Assembly: GCA_022571295.1 (NCBI GenBank)
Contig: JACZYA010000013.1
Location: forward strand, 1 to 38,183
DNA length: 38,183 nucleotides
Reading direction: 5' to 3'
Origin: Acidobacteriota bacterium
GTDB taxonomy: Bacteria > Acidobacteriota > Terriglobia > Acidiferrales > 2-02-FULL-67-57
The translations under genes and the position numbers were made by a program. The stretch's first letter is position 1, and the number at the start of each line of letters is the position of its first letter. Below the pieces are notes generated by a model. It made no database searches and was not told the origin of the DNA. It saw only the letters and a program-made list of their open reading frames with translations. Below, piece after piece: positions 25,889-34,377 of this stretch.

Positions 25889-26352
25889 TGTGGGTTTATC
25901 TCTCCGGCTCGATTGAGTTCGCACGCGATGGCGGTCGAGCTTGGCGGCGTGACCTGACACCGTTCCTCGTAGGAACGCTCGGCCACCGCGTCTATGACCC
26001 CGCCGAGGACGAAAAGAAAAATCTGACCGATGAGGAAGTGGCGCACTTCCGCTCTTGGAAAAGCTCCGACCTCGAGCGCTTCCGCCGCACCGTGCGCAAG
26101 ATTATTGACTGGGACCTCGACCTGATCGAACAGCAGGCCGACTACCTGGTCTGCTACTGGGACCGGGAGTCCGCCCGCGGCGCCGGCACCCAGGCCGAGC
26201 TCACCGCCGCCTACCGCAAGGGCGTTCCCGTCTACCTGGTTACGGAGCTGCCCCCCGCCGAGATCAGCGGCTGGATTCTCGCCTGCGCCGAAAAGGTCTT
26301 CAGCAGCTTCGACGACCTGAAGACCTTTCTGCTCGAACGCTACACGTCATAG
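25888..26352 (+). CDS. Nucleoside 2-deoxyribosyltransferase-like protein
   Basis: The 154-aa product begins MWVYLSGSIEF, like the first strand and loop of the nucleoside 2-deoxyribosyltransferase / DNPH1 superfamily. It also has ADYLVCYWD (84-92) and GAGTQAEL (98-105), whose Glu104 aligns with the catalytic Glu position in that family. These enzymes cleave or transfer N-glycosidic bonds of deoxynucleosides or deoxynucleotides. The substrate is unknown. The track starts at TTG 25831, which would translate the repeat; the ATG at 25888 fits the family start. No Shine-Dalgarno is visible for the ATG. Palindromic repeats flank the gene. Family call by motif only; moderate confidence. Confidence 0.65.
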   Translation: MWVYLSGSIEFARDGGRAWRRDLTPFLVGTLGHRVYDPAEDEKKNLTDEEVAHFRSWKSSDLERFRRTVRKIIDWDLDLIEQQADYLVCYWDRESARGAGTQAELTAAYRKGVPVYLVTELPPAEISGWILACAEKVFSSFDDLKTFLLERYTS

Positions 26353-26445
26353 TTCAGCCTACGGGCTTGTCCTGAGCCCGGTCGAAGGGCTTCTGCCCGT
26401 GGGACCCGGCGGCCTGCCTGCGGTAGGCAGACCGCTGGACTGAAC
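26352..26445. repeat. Multi-hairpin palindromic repeat
   Basis: Outer arms GTTCAG and CTGAAC bracket nested inverted repeats: ACGGGC / GCCCGT enclosing AGCCC / GGGCT, then TGCCT-GCGGT-AGGCA. The inner sequence CTTGTCCTGAGCCCGGTCGA resembles a CCTGAGC...GTCGAAGG motif that I recall as dispersed in many bacterial genomes. It fills the gap between the convergent deoxyribosyltransferase-like and SPFH genes and may act as a bidirectional transcription stop, although there is no T-tract. Confidence 0.6.
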
Positions 26446-26458
26446 ACCCTCTTGGCTG

Positions 26459-27316
26459 CTACTGCCCGCCCAGGATAATCGGCAGTCCCTTACCGCCGCT
26501 GCCGATTATTACCACCTTCGCGTTCTGGCTGCTGGCCAGCTTTTCGGTCGCCTCGATGCCCTTCCAGGTCAACAGTTGTGCGCTGATGCCCTGAGCGACG
26601 ATGCGCTGGAAGTCGCGGATGCCGGCAGCCTCGATGCGCTTGCGCTCGGCTTCCTGCTGTTCTCGTTGCAGCACGAACTCCATCCGCTGTGCTTCCTGGT
26701 CGGCCTGCTGTTTGGCTTCGATGGCTTGCGTCACCGTAGCCGGCAGCTTCACTTCCCGGAGTAGGACCCGTTCTACGATGATCCCTCGCCCACTCAGGAT
26801 TGCTATCAACTCCTCGGCGACCTGTTTCCCGATCAGTTCGCGCTTGACGCCGTAGAGAGCATCGGCGTCGTAGGCAGAAGTGACCGAGCGGATGGTCGAG
26901 CGCAGGTTGGCCTTCACCACTATGTTCACGTAATCCACTCCAATGGTCTTGTACACCTCATTGGCCTTAGTACTGTCCAGGCGGAAGAGTAATGTTGTGT
27001 CCAATGTCACGCTCAGCCCCTCGTTGCTGAGCACTTGGGCTCTTTCTGTTAACTCTTGCGTGCGGACTGAGAAGGTGATGTTCCGCGCCAGCGGGTTCGC
27101 CAGGTGCGTGCCCGCAGACAGCGTGGTGTCGGTCACTCGACCGAAGAACACCAGCACTCCCACGTGGCCCGCCGGCACGTACTTCAGCGCAGCGAACAAC
27201 AGCAACCCCACCAGAACCACAATCACCACCACCGCACCCGACCAGGGCGCCAACGAGCGCAACTTGGCCGCATAGACTTCCCGGATGTCGTCCGGGTCGC
27301 GTTGATAAGCAGTCAT
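26459..27316 (-). CDS. Prohibitin/SPFH-domain membrane protein
   Basis: The 285-aa product has one membrane segment near 26-46 ([21 protein letters not shown]), then the SPFH/Band 7 domain from [12 protein letters not shown] to about residue 215, and a charged coiled region ([29 protein letters not shown]). The end is Gly-rich ([14 protein letters not shown]). Prohibitin-type proteins form large ring assemblies that organise membranes or restrain proteases. No FtsH, NfeD or other usual partner is adjacent, so the role here is open. Start ATG has TTGGAGGTATT upstream. It is divergent from tdk. Confidence 0.9.
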   Translation of the reverse strand: MTAYQRDPDDIREVYAAKLRSLAPWSGAVVVIVVLVGLLLFAALKYVPAGHVGVLVFFGRVTDTTLSAGTHLANPLARNITFSVRTQELTERAQVLSNEGLSVTLDTTLLFRLDSTKANEVYKTIGVDYVNIVVKANLRSTIRSVTSAYDADALYGVKRELIGKQVAEELIAILSGRGIIVERVLLREVKLPATVTQAIEAKQQADQEAQRMEFVLQREQQEAERKRIEAAGIRDFQRIVAQGISAQLLTWKGIEATEKLASSQNAKVVIIGSGGKGLPIILGGQ

Positions 27317-27360
27317 AGCAATACCTCCAAGTAAGTTGTACCAACAGTGTGACCCCTCCC

Positions 27361-27389
27361 ATTCTAGTTTGTTTCCGCGCCCGCGTCAG
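27361..27389 (-). promoter_or_regulatory. Promoter of the SPFH gene
   Basis: On the - strand: CTGACG, 17 bases, TAGAAT. The leader to the ATG is about 38 bases and includes GGAGGT. It lies back to back with the tdk promoter. Confidence 0.6.
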
Positions 27390-27429
27390 GCCTTTTCGCT
27401 CCTGACGCGGCTCAGCCCCGCCCAAGCTG

Positions 27430-27438
27430 TGCTATTAT
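27430..27438 (+). promoter_or_regulatory. Extended -10 promoter of tdk
   Basis: TGCTATTAT: an extended -10 element with no visible -35. The predicted transcription start near 27445 leaves a leader of only about 11 bases before the tdk ATG. Confidence 0.6.
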
Positions 27439-27455
27439 CCCGCGCGGGGGTTCGC

Positions 27456-28058
27456 ATGGATATCGTCAAAGGCAACATGGGCTGGATTGAAGTCGTCTGC
27501 GGCCCCATGTTCAGCGGCAAGAGCGAGGAGCTGATCCGGCGGCTCCGCCGCGCCCAGATTGCCCGCCAGCGCGTGCAAATCTTCAAGTCGGTGCTGGACG
27601 ACCGCTACGCCCAGCAGGAGATTGTCTCCCACAGCGAAGCGCGCATCGAGGCCCAGATTGTTTCCCAGGCGCCGGACATTCTGAAGCAGGTTGACCCGCG
27701 CACCGAAGTGGTCGGCATCGACGAAGCCCACTTTTTCGGCATGGACTTGGTCGAGGCCGCCGACCAGCTCGCCAACCTGGGCAAGCGCGTGATTGTCGCC
27801 GGGCTCGAGACTGACTATCTCGGCCGCTCCTTCGAGCAGGTCTCGCAATTAATGACGGTGGCGGAAGAAGTCACCAAGCTGCTCGCCATCTGCGTCCGCT
27901 GCGGCAACCCCGCCAAGCACACCCAGCGCTTGGTGGCTTCCGAGGAGCGCATCCTGGTCGGGGCCCAGACCGAGTACGAAGCCCGCTGCCGCCGCTGCTT
28001 CGACCCCCACTTGGCCGCCGAAAAAGTGGCCGTCTCCAAACAGACGGCAAAAACCTGA
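27456..28058 (+). CDS. tdk: Thymidine kinase, type II
   Basis: The enzyme phosphorylates thymidine to dTMP in salvage. The P-loop GPMFSGKS is at 16-23, the catalytic Glu90 lies in IDEAHFF, and the zinc site is Cys146, Cys149, Cys178, Cys181. The lasso region has [14 protein letters not shown]. The track start at 27336 adds 40 non-family residues upstream of the promoter; ATG 27456 is preferred (200 aa). A second ATG at 27477 would give [12 protein letters not shown]. There is only a G-run before the start. Confidence 0.95.
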   Translation: MDIVKGNMGWIEVVCGPMFSGKSEELIRRLRRAQIARQRVQIFKSVLDDRYAQQEIVSHSEARIEAQIVSQAPDILKQVDPRTEVVGIDEAHFFGMDLVEAADQLANLGKRVIVAGLETDYLGRSFEQVSQLMTVAEEVTKLLAICVRCGNPAKHTQRLVASEERILVGAQTEYEARCRRCFDPHLAAEKVAVSKQTAKT

Positions 28059-28079
28059 TCTAACTGGGCCACACTCTTT

Positions 28080-28088
28080 TGCTATGAT
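28080..28088 (+). promoter_or_regulatory. Extended -10 promoter of the GHMP kinase operon
   Basis: TGCTATGAT, nearly identical to the tdk element, with no convincing -35. The start of transcription should lie near 28095, about 17 bases before the ATG. It drives the kinase, CPBP and secreted-protein set. Confidence 0.6.
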
Positions 28089-28111
28089 GAGGCGCGCTTT
28101 TTGCGCTCTCT

Positions 28112-29119
28112 ATGCGACTGCACGCTTCCGCTCCCACTCGGATTGACCTGGCCGGCGGCACGCTCGACATCTGGCCGCTCTACCTGTTTCATCCCGGCGC
28201 GCTCACGCTCAACCTGGCCATCTCCCGCCTGGCCCGCTGCCTGCTCGAACCCCGCGCCGACCGCCGCATCGTTCTCATCAATCGCGACACCGGCCGCCGC
28301 GAAGCCTTCGCCTCCCTGCGAGCCTTGCAGAAGCAGGGCCGCTACCGGTTGCCGTTGCCGGCCCACATGGTTCGCTTCTTCGCCCCCTCGCGCGGACTGA
28401 CGTTGACCACCTGGTCGGAAGTGCCCGCCGGCTCTGGCCTCGGCGGGTCGAGCGCGCTGGCGGTCGCCATCGGGGCAGCCTTCAGCCGCTGGCTCGGCCG
28501 CCGGCTCTCACGGCAGGAGTTGGTTTTCTTGGGGCGGGATACGGACGCCCGCGTTCTGGGTGTCCCCACCGGCGAGCAGGACCACTACCCGGCCGCCTTC
28601 GGTGGTGTAAATGCTATTCGCCTGGAGCCGCTCGGCACGCGCTGCGAACCCCTGGCGGTGGACCTGCACGCGCTGGAGTCTCGGCTCCTGCTGGCTTATA
28701 CGGGCGAGCCCCGCCGCTCCGGCGTCAACAACTGGGACGTAGTAAAGCGCTACCTCGACGGTGACCGCCACCTTCGTCGCAACTTCAGCCAAATCGCCGC
28801 CACCGCCGCCGCCATGCGCCAGGCGCTGGTGAAAGAAAACTGGAAAGAGATGGCACAGTTGTTGCGCCACGAGTGGCGCACCCGCCGGCGCAACGCTCCC
28901 GCCATTTCCACGCCCTTCATTGACAAGCTCATTCGGGCGGGCCGCCGGGCCGGCGCCGAGGCGGCCAAAGTGTGCGGGGCGGGCGGAGGCGGCTGTGTGG
29001 TGTTCCTCGTTCCGCCCCACCGCTACGGTGCCGTGGCCACTGCCCTGGCGGCCGCTGGCGCTACTCTGTTGCCCTTCCGTATTGCCCGCCGCGGCGTGCG
29101 GGTGGAGGTAACCAGGTGA
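28112..29119 (+). CDS. GHMP-family sugar or metabolite kinase
   Basis: The 335-aa product has the three GHMP kinase motifs: an N-terminal APTRIDLAGGTLDIWP (8-22), the ATP-binding PAGSGLGGSSAL (105-116) and a C-terminal GAGGGGCVVFL (near 292). The family includes galactokinase, mevalonate kinase and heptose-7-phosphate kinase (HddA); the N-terminal motif resembles the sugar kinases more than homoserine or mevalonate kinases. The substrate cannot be named. No Shine-Dalgarno precedes the ATG. The stop overlaps the next gene (GTGA). It is the first gene of a coupled three-gene set. Confidence 0.88.
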   Translation: MRLHASAPTRIDLAGGTLDIWPLYLFHPGALTLNLAISRLARCLLEPRADRRIVLINRDTGRREAFASLRALQKQGRYRLPLPAHMVRFFAPSRGLTLTTWSEVPAGSGLGGSSALAVAIGAAFSRWLGRRLSRQELVFLGRDTDARVLGVPTGEQDHYPAAFGGVNAIRLEPLGTRCEPLAVDLHALESRLLLAYTGEPRRSGVNNWDVVKRYLDGDRHLRRNFSQIAATAAAMRQALVKENWKEMAQLLRHEWRTRRRNAPAISTPFIDKLIRAGRRAGAEAAKVCGAGGGGCVVFLVPPHRYGAVATALAAAGATLLPFRIARRGVRVEVTR

Positions 29120-30036
29120 CCTGGAGTTCCATTTTCCTGTCCGCCGACTTACGCCTGCGTCCCATCTGGCGCGCGCTGCTGTTCCTGCCGGTGCTTGTGC
29201 TCATCGCTATCCCCATTGTGATTGTGAGCACTTTGGTCGCCGGTCACGATCGGGTACAGGACAACCAGGAGGTGGGCTTCATCGTCCAGGGAGTGGTGCT
29301 CACCGTGGCGCCGTTGTTGGCCGGTTGGATCCTGTTGCGCTTGCTGGATCGTCGCTCCTTTCGCACTCTCGGCCTGTGGTTCTATGACGGTTGGGGAAGG
29401 GAACTGTTGTGGGGTTTGGCGGGCGGCTTGGGATTGATGTCGGTGCTGGTAGGGGCGCTGGTGGCGCTCGGGCAGGTGCATCTGACCTTCGCCTCGCTTG
29501 ACGCGCGCAGCGTGCTGCTCGGGTTGGGGTGGAACGTGGTGGTTTTCTTCGGTGCGGCCGCGGGCGAAGAAATCCTGTTTCGCGGCTATCCTTTTCAGCG
29601 CCTGGTCGAAAGCTGGGGCGCCTTCGCCGCCGTTTTTGTCCTTTCCGCTCTGTTTGGGTGGGGCCATCTGAGCAATCCCTCCGCCACGCCGCTTTCCACC
29701 GCCAACACCGTCCTGATGGGCATCCTGCTGGCGCTGGCTTACCTGAAGACGCGCGCGCTTTGGTTTCCCATCGGGCTGCACTTCTCCTGGAACTTTGTCA
29801 TGGCCGCCGTCTATTCGCTGCCCGTAAGCGGAATTGTGGTTCAGCGCCAACTCCTGGTCGCGACCATTTCCGGCCCGGACTGGCTTTCCGGGGGCAACTA
29901 CGGGCCCGAAGGCAGCGTCCTAACCACTGCGGTGGCTTTGCTGGCGATCTTGTGGCTGGCGCGAACCCACCGCCTGCAGGTTTCGCCCGCCCAGGCAAAA
30001 GAGGTAGAATTAGCAAGGGCCGGGGGAGAACCATGA
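29116..30036 (+). CDS. CPBP family intramembrane metalloprotease
   Basis: The track start (28972) lies within the kinase gene; the GTG at 29116 overlaps its stop by four bases and gives MTWSSIFLSADLRLRP, 306 aa. There are about eight hydrophobic segments. The CPBP motifs are EEILFRGYPFQRL (about 152-164), GWGHLSNP (about 183) and HFSWNF (about 222), supplying the Glu, Arg, His and Asn of the active site. Family members cleave within membranes (Rce1-like) or confer bacteriocin immunity; the function here is unknown. It overlaps the following gene by four bases (ATGA). Confidence 0.9.
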   Translation: MTWSSIFLSADLRLRPIWRALLFLPVLVLIAIPIVIVSTLVAGHDRVQDNQEVGFIVQGVVLTVAPLLAGWILLRLLDRRSFRTLGLWFYDGWGRELLWGLAGGLGLMSVLVGALVALGQVHLTFASLDARSVLLGLGWNVVVFFGAAAGEEILFRGYPFQRLVESWGAFAAVFVLSALFGWGHLSNPSATPLSTANTVLMGILLALAYLKTRALWFPIGLHFSWNFVMAAVYSLPVSGIVVQRQLLVATISGPDWLSGGNYGPEGSVLTTAVALLAILWLARTHRLQVSPAQAKEVELARAGGEP

Positions 30037-30836
30037 AGTACGGCGCCATCAAACTTGCCTGCCTAGGGCTGCTGGTTTTCGCCAGCGGGGGAGCAGCAAC
30101 CCAAGCCGCGGCTGCGCCCGCCAACCAAAAGCTGACCATTGAGAACCGCCTGGCCATCGTCCGCGAGGTGTCCCACGAGTACGTCACTTTGCAGAAGCCT
30201 TTGCCGGCCTCACGAAAGTTAAAGGAAGCGGTTGAGGTGGATGCCACCGGCAAGGTGAACGAGGAGGGCCTGCGTCGCTTGCTGGCCAACCGCGGCATGG
30301 CGCTCCCCACCGGCGAGATCGTCCAGATCACCGACCTGAAGATCAAAAAGAACTACATCCTGTTCGAGATCAACGGCGGCGGCAAGAAAAAGACCAAGTG
30401 GTACCAGCGCGTAACCGTGTCCGCCGGGGGGCCCCTGGGAGGAACCAACGTGCCCGTCGGCGGCTCCCGGCGCCAGGGCTCGCAGCTCGGGCGTGGTTCC
30501 TGGGTCCGCTTGCGGTTTCCCCGCCGGGTGCCCGACCTTACCCCCGATGACGTCAAGCAGCTCATGCAGGGCGTGTTTGAATTCGGTCGACGGTCGGCGA
30601 CCCTCCCGTGGATTGAAACTATCCCGGAGGAGTTCCGAGAGGCCATCAAGCAGAAAAAAGCGCTGGTGGGCATGAACCGGGAAATGGTGCTGGTCGCCCT
30701 GGGCCAACCGCTGAGCAAAGTGCGGGAGGAAAAAAATGGGCAGGAGACCGAGGACTGGATTTACGGCAACGCGCCCTTCCTCACTTTCGTCATTTTCGTG
30801 GGCGACGAAGTGGTGGAAATTAAAGAATTCAAATAG
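30033..30836 (+). CDS. Secreted protein with BamE/SmpA-like C-terminal region
   Basis: The track ORF starts at 29529 in the wrong context; the ATG at 30033, overlapping the CPBP stop, has GGGGGAGA upstream. The 267-aa product has a signal peptide (positive start, hydrophobic LACLGLLVFASGGA, Ala-rich cleavage region near 25-28) and no lipobox Cys. The middle (about 60-180) is unrecognised, Lys-rich and Gly-rich. The end (about 207-267) reads VGMNREMVLVALGQPLSKVR then DWIYGNAP, resembling the BamE/SmpA fold of outer-membrane assembly lipoproteins. It is probably envelope-located. Confidence 0.7.
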   Translation: MKYGAIKLACLGLLVFASGGAATQAAAAPANQKLTIENRLAIVREVSHEYVTLQKPLPASRKLKEAVEVDATGKVNEEGLRRLLANRGMALPTGEIVQITDLKIKKNYILFEINGGGKKKTKWYQRVTVSAGGPLGGTNVPVGGSRRQGSQLGRGSWVRLRFPRRVPDLTPDDVKQLMQGVFEFGRRSATLPWIETIPEEFREAIKQKKALVGMNREMVLVALGQPLSKVREEKNGQETEDWIYGNAPFLTFVIFVGDEVVEIKEFK

Positions 30837-30856
30837 CCCTCCCCCCTCCTGCCGAT

Positions 30857-30886
30857 TTGACCCTCCTCGGGCCGAGAGGTTATGAT
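30857..30886 (+). promoter_or_regulatory. Sigma-70 promoter of the gap operon
   Basis: TTGACC, 18 bases, TATGAT. It lies in the 114-base gap between the secreted protein and gap. The leader is about 60 bases and ends with GGGAGG ahead of the gap ATG. Confidence 0.75.
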
Positions 30887-30950
30887 ACCCGACCGCACTT
30901 AAGTCGCTTGTTTCTCTTCGCGGGGGAGTTAGCTTTCATCGGGAGGCGCT

Positions 30951-31955
30951 ATGGCTGTCAAGGTAGGCATCAACGGTTTCGGTCGCATCGGGCGCAACAT
31001 CTACCGCGCCGCTATGGACGATGCCGGCGTGGACATTGTCGCGGTCAATGACATCACCGACCCGCGCACGCTGGCGCATCTGCTCAAGTACGACTCGGTG
31101 CTGGGCAACCTCGACGCACAAGTCCAGTCGAAGGAAGACAGCATCCAAGTGGGCGCTCACTCCATTCGAGTGTTCAAAGTCAGGGACCCGGCGGAGTTGG
31201 ACTGGAAATCCGTGGGGGCAGAAGTCGTGGTGGAGTCCACCGGGCTTTTCACCAAGGGCCCGCTGGCGGCCAAGCACCTGCGCGACACGGTGAAGAAAGT
31301 CATCATCTCCGCGCCCGCCACCGATCCCGACCACACCCTGGTGCTGGGCGTGAACGACAACACCTACGACCCCGGCAAGCACCACGTGGTTTCCAACGCC
31401 TCCTGCACCACCAATTGCCTGGCGCCGGTGGTCAAGGTGTTGAACGACACCTTCGGCATCGTGCACGGCACCATGACCACCGTCCACTCCTACACCAACG
31501 ACCAGCGTCTGCTCGACCTGCCCCACCAGGATTTGCGCCGGGCGCGCTCGGCCGTGCTGTCCATGATCCCCACCAGCACCGGCGCGGCCAAGGCTTTGCA
31601 CCTGGTCATCCCCGAGCTGAAGGGCAAGCTCGACGGCTTTGCGCTGCGCGTGCCCACGCCCAACGTCTCGGTCGTGGACCTGACCGTGACGGTCCAGAAA
31701 AAGACCACCGTGGACGCAGTGCACCAGGCTTTTCAGCAAGCCGCTGCCGGCCCCTTGAAAGGTATCCTTGCTTACAGCGACGATGAGTTGGTTTCCATCG
31801 ACTTCCGCGGCAATCCGCACTCGGCCATCTACGACGCCGGCTACACCCGCGTAGTGGCCGATACCTGTGTCAAAGTGCTGGCCTGGTACGACAACGAGTG
31901 GGGCTACTCCTGCCGCGTCGTGGACTTGATAAAATTCCTGGCCCAGCGTTTCTAG
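30951..31955 (+). CDS. gap: Glyceraldehyde-3-phosphate dehydrogenase, type I
   Basis: The enzyme converts glyceraldehyde-3-phosphate to 1,3-bisphosphoglycerate. The Rossmann start is [11 protein letters not shown] (5-13 region); the NAD-specific Asp is in VNDITDP. The catalytic SNASCTTNC has Cys152, and His179 follows in TVHSYTNDQ. Ends with [12 protein letters not shown]. The 334 aa is standard. It opens the gap-pgk-tpiA-secG operon; SD GGGAGG precedes the ATG. Confidence 0.97.
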   Translation: MAVKVGINGFGRIGRNIYRAAMDDAGVDIVAVNDITDPRTLAHLLKYDSVLGNLDAQVQSKEDSIQVGAHSIRVFKVRDPAELDWKSVGAEVVVESTGLFTKGPLAAKHLRDTVKKVIISAPATDPDHTLVLGVNDNTYDPGKHHVVSNASCTTNCLAPVVKVLNDTFGIVHGTMTTVHSYTNDQRLLDLPHQDLRRARSAVLSMIPTSTGAAKALHLVIPELKGKLDGFALRVPTPNVSVVDLTVTVQKKTTVDAVHQAFQQAAAGPLKGILAYSDDELVSIDFRGNPHSAIYDAGYTRVVADTCVKVLAWYDNEWGYSCRVVDLIKFLAQRF

Positions 31956-31977
31956 CTCGCCGGGTGCGCTTTCGCTC

Positions 31978-33165
31978 ATGCCCAAGCTCTCCATCCGCGA
32001 CCTGGAGTTGTCCAGCCGCCGGCTGTTCGTCCGGGTGGACTTCAACGTTCCCTTGCGGGATGGAAAGGTGGCTGACGATACGCGCATCCGCGCTTCCTTG
32101 CCCACTCTGGAGTACGCGCGCAAGCAAGGCGCCCGCATCATCCTGGCCTCGCATTTGGGCCGTCCCAAGGGGAAGCGGAAACCGGAGTTGAGCCTGCGGC
32201 CGGTGGTCGAGCGGCTGAACGAGTTGCTGAAAACTCCGGTCGGCTTTGCCTCCGATTGCATCGGAGAAGAAGTCGAAAAGATGGTGTTCGGACTCCGAGA
32301 CCATCAGGTCCTGCTGCTGGAGAACCTGCGCTTCCATCCCGAAGAAGAAGCCAACGACCAGCAGTTTTCCCGCGCGCTCGCCCGCCTGTGCGACCTCTAC
32401 GTCAACGACGCCTTTGGCTCGGCGCACCGCGCCCACGCCTCCACTGTCGGCATCACCCGGCTGGTTTGGAGCTCGGCCGCCGGTTTCCTGATGGAGAACG
32501 AGCTCACCTACCTGGGCAAAGTCGTCGCCGAGCCCGAGCATCCCTTCGTGGCGGTGCTGGGCGGCGCCAAAGTCTCCGACAAGATCGGCATCATCTCAAA
32601 CCTGCTCAAGCTGGTGGATACGCTGCTGGTCGGCGGTGCCATGGCCTACACTTTTCTCAAGGCTAAAGGCGTGCCGGTGGGCCGCTCCTTGGTGGAAGAT
32701 GACAAGGTGGAGCTGGCCCGGCAGTTGCTCGCCGAAGCCGAGCGCCGCAACGTAAAAGTTCTGCTGCCACTGGACCACGTCGTGGCCGACAAGATCAGCC
32801 CGGACGCGGAGCCGATTCTGACCGAGGGCAACGCCGTCCCCGACGACAAAATGGGACTCGACATCGGCAGGCGCACGGTGGAAGCGTTTTGCTCGGTGCT
32901 GTTGGACGCCAAGACCATCGTGTGGAACGGGCCCATGGGCGTTTTTGAATGCGAGCCCTTCGCGCAGGGAACGGTCTGGGTGGCACGCGCGGTGGGTGAA
33001 TCCAGCGCGCTCTCCATCGTGGGCGGCGGCGACTCCATCGCCGCGGTCAAGCAGGCCGGCGTGGCCCAGCAGATTCGCCACATCTCTACCGGCGGCGGCG
33101 CTTCGCTGGAGTTCCTCGCTGGACGCACGCTGCCCGGCGTAGAAGCCTTGACGGAGAAGAAGTGA
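31978..33165 (+). CDS. pgk: Phosphoglycerate kinase
   Basis: PGK makes ATP from 1,3-bisphosphoglycerate. The 395-aa product has the substrate-binding [11 protein letters not shown] (16-26) and [10 protein letters not shown], the hinge [12 protein letters not shown] and the nucleotide loop GGGDSIAAV. Length is typical. The ATG is 22 bases after gap with no evident Shine-Dalgarno. It ends in the overlap region of tpiA. Confidence 0.97.
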   Translation: MPKLSIRDLELSSRRLFVRVDFNVPLRDGKVADDTRIRASLPTLEYARKQGARIILASHLGRPKGKRKPELSLRPVVERLNELLKTPVGFASDCIGEEVEKMVFGLRDHQVLLLENLRFHPEEEANDQQFSRALARLCDLYVNDAFGSAHRAHASTVGITRLVWSSAAGFLMENELTYLGKVVAEPEHPFVAVLGGAKVSDKIGIISNLLKLVDTLLVGGAMAYTFLKAKGVPVGRSLVEDDKVELARQLLAEAERRNVKVLLPLDHVVADKISPDAEPILTEGNAVPDDKMGLDIGRRTVEAFCSVLLDAKTIVWNGPMGVFECEPFAQGTVWVARAVGESSALSIVGGGDSIAAVKQAGVAQQIRHISTGGGASLEFLAGRTLPGVEALTEKK

Positions 33166-33170
33166 CCCCC

Positions 33171-33920
33171 ATGCGACGCCCTGTACTGGCCGCCAACTGG
33201 AAACTGCACAAGACGCAGGCCGAGACCCGCGCGTTCTTGGAGAAGTTCAAGCCGCTGGTGGCGCAATCGAGCCACTGCGAGATTGTTGTCTGCCCGCCCT
33301 TCACTTCGCTGGGGGCGGCGGTCGCAGCCGCCCGCGACTCCAACATCGCCATCGGCGCCCAGGACGTGTTCTGGGAGAAGAAGGGCGCCTACACCGGCGA
33401 AGTGACCGCAGCGATGCTGGCCGAGGCCGGTTGCCAGCACGTGATTGTCGGCCACTCCGAGCGCCGCCAGTATTTCCACGAGACCGACGGCGAAGTGAGC
33501 CGCAAGCTCCTGGCCGTGCTCAGCGCTGGCCTGACCCCCATCGTGTGCGTGGGCGAAACCTTGCAGGAGCGCGAGGCCAAGGCCACCGAAGCGGTTCTGG
33601 CCCGGCAGTTCCTGGGCGCCTGCAACGCGTTGACCACTACTCAGTTCTCTCGTATCATCGTTGCGTACGAGCCGGTGTGGGCCATCGGCACCGGGCAGAC
33701 CGCCACGCCCGAGTTGGCCGCCACCGCCCACCGATTCCTCCGCCAGCAGGCGGACGAGCGCTTCGGCGCGCCAGCGGCTCAGGAGTTGCGAATTCTCTAC
33801 GGCGGGAGCGTCAAGCCCGACAACGTCAAGAGTTTGATGGCTCAGAGGGAGATTGACGGAGGCTTGGTGGGTGGCGCCAGCTTGGAGCCGGAATCCTTCG
33901 CCGCCATCGTGAATTTTTAG
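33171..33920 (+). CDS. tpiA: Triosephosphate isomerase
   Basis: The enzyme interconverts dihydroxyacetone phosphate and glyceraldehyde-3-phosphate. Catalytic Lys11 (ANWKLHKT), His95 (VGHSERRQYF) and Glu167 (AYEPVWAIGTG) are present, as is the phosphate loop LYGGSVKPDN. The track uses GTG 33162, which overlaps the pgk stop (GTGA); ATG 33171 gives the family start MRRPVLAANWK (249 aa) and is preferred, but coupled initiation at the GTG is possible. Confidence 0.96.
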   Translation: MRRPVLAANWKLHKTQAETRAFLEKFKPLVAQSSHCEIVVCPPFTSLGAAVAAARDSNIAIGAQDVFWEKKGAYTGEVTAAMLAEAGCQHVIVGHSERRQYFHETDGEVSRKLLAVLSAGLTPIVCVGETLQEREAKATEAVLARQFLGACNALTTTQFSRIIVAYEPVWAIGTGQTATPELAATAHRFLRQQADERFGAPAAQELRILYGGSVKPDNVKSLMAQREIDGGLVGGASLEPESFAAIVNF

Positions 33921-33924
33921 CCAT

Positions 33925-34344
33925 ATGAGTGAGAAAGCTTATTGGGGTACGGCTGCAGCTCTGACCGCGGGCATTTTCTACCTGGGGACCTGGTACCAGC
34001 CGGTTTTGACGACCTTCCACATTCTGGTCTGCCTGCTGCTGGTGCTGGTGGTGCTGTTGCAGAGCGGGCGCGCCGCCGACCTGGCCGGGGCCTTCGGGGG
34101 TTCCGGCAGCCAGACCGCCTTCGGGCCGCGCGGGGCAGCCACGCTTTTGTCTAGAGCCACTACTTTTCTGGCCATTGTGTTTATGGTCTCTTCGCTGGTG
34201 CTGGCTGTTTATGCCTCGCGGCCGCGCTCTTCGGTTGCGTTGCCGACTTCGGGGCAGGAAACAGAGGAAGCAGCGCCGGTGGGGGAAGGCACTGCACCGA
34301 GCGAAGCTCCACCGGCGGACGCGCCGGCTCCCGCACAGGAGTAG
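33925..34344 (+). CDS. secG: Protein translocase subunit SecG
   Basis: SecG supports SecYEG. The core (LTTFHILVCLLLVLVVLLQSG then GGSGSQTAFGPRGAATLLSRAT and a second membrane segment) is clear. At 139 aa it is longer than usual: the first 25 residues hold a further hydrophobic stretch (YWGTAAALTAGIFYLG) and the end carries a 40-residue Pro/Ala/Glu-rich tail. The ATG is four bases after tpiA. A TTG at 34007, before the core, is a conceivable alternative start. Confidence 0.92.
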   Translation: MSEKAYWGTAAALTAGIFYLGTWYQPVLTTFHILVCLLLVLVVLLQSGRAADLAGAFGGSGSQTAFGPRGAATLLSRATTFLAIVFMVSSLVLAVYASRPRSSVALPTSGQETEEAAPVGEGTAPSEAPPADAPAPAQE

Positions 34345-34361
34345 GGCCGGTTTGGCTTGGG

Positions 34362-34367
34362 TACAAT
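34362..34367 (+). promoter_or_regulatory. Probable -10 box of tRNA-Leu
   Basis: TACAAT, 10 bases before the tRNA 5' end. No clear -35 is seen at the expected spacing. It could allow the tRNA to be made apart from secG read-through. Confidence 0.4.
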
Positions 34368-34377
34368 GGGTCTGCGT

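Noticed and set aside
28112-30036. CPBP gene as a bacteriocin-immunity or defence system
   Set aside because: No bacteriocin, transporter or nuclease gene is adjacent; the context is metabolic.
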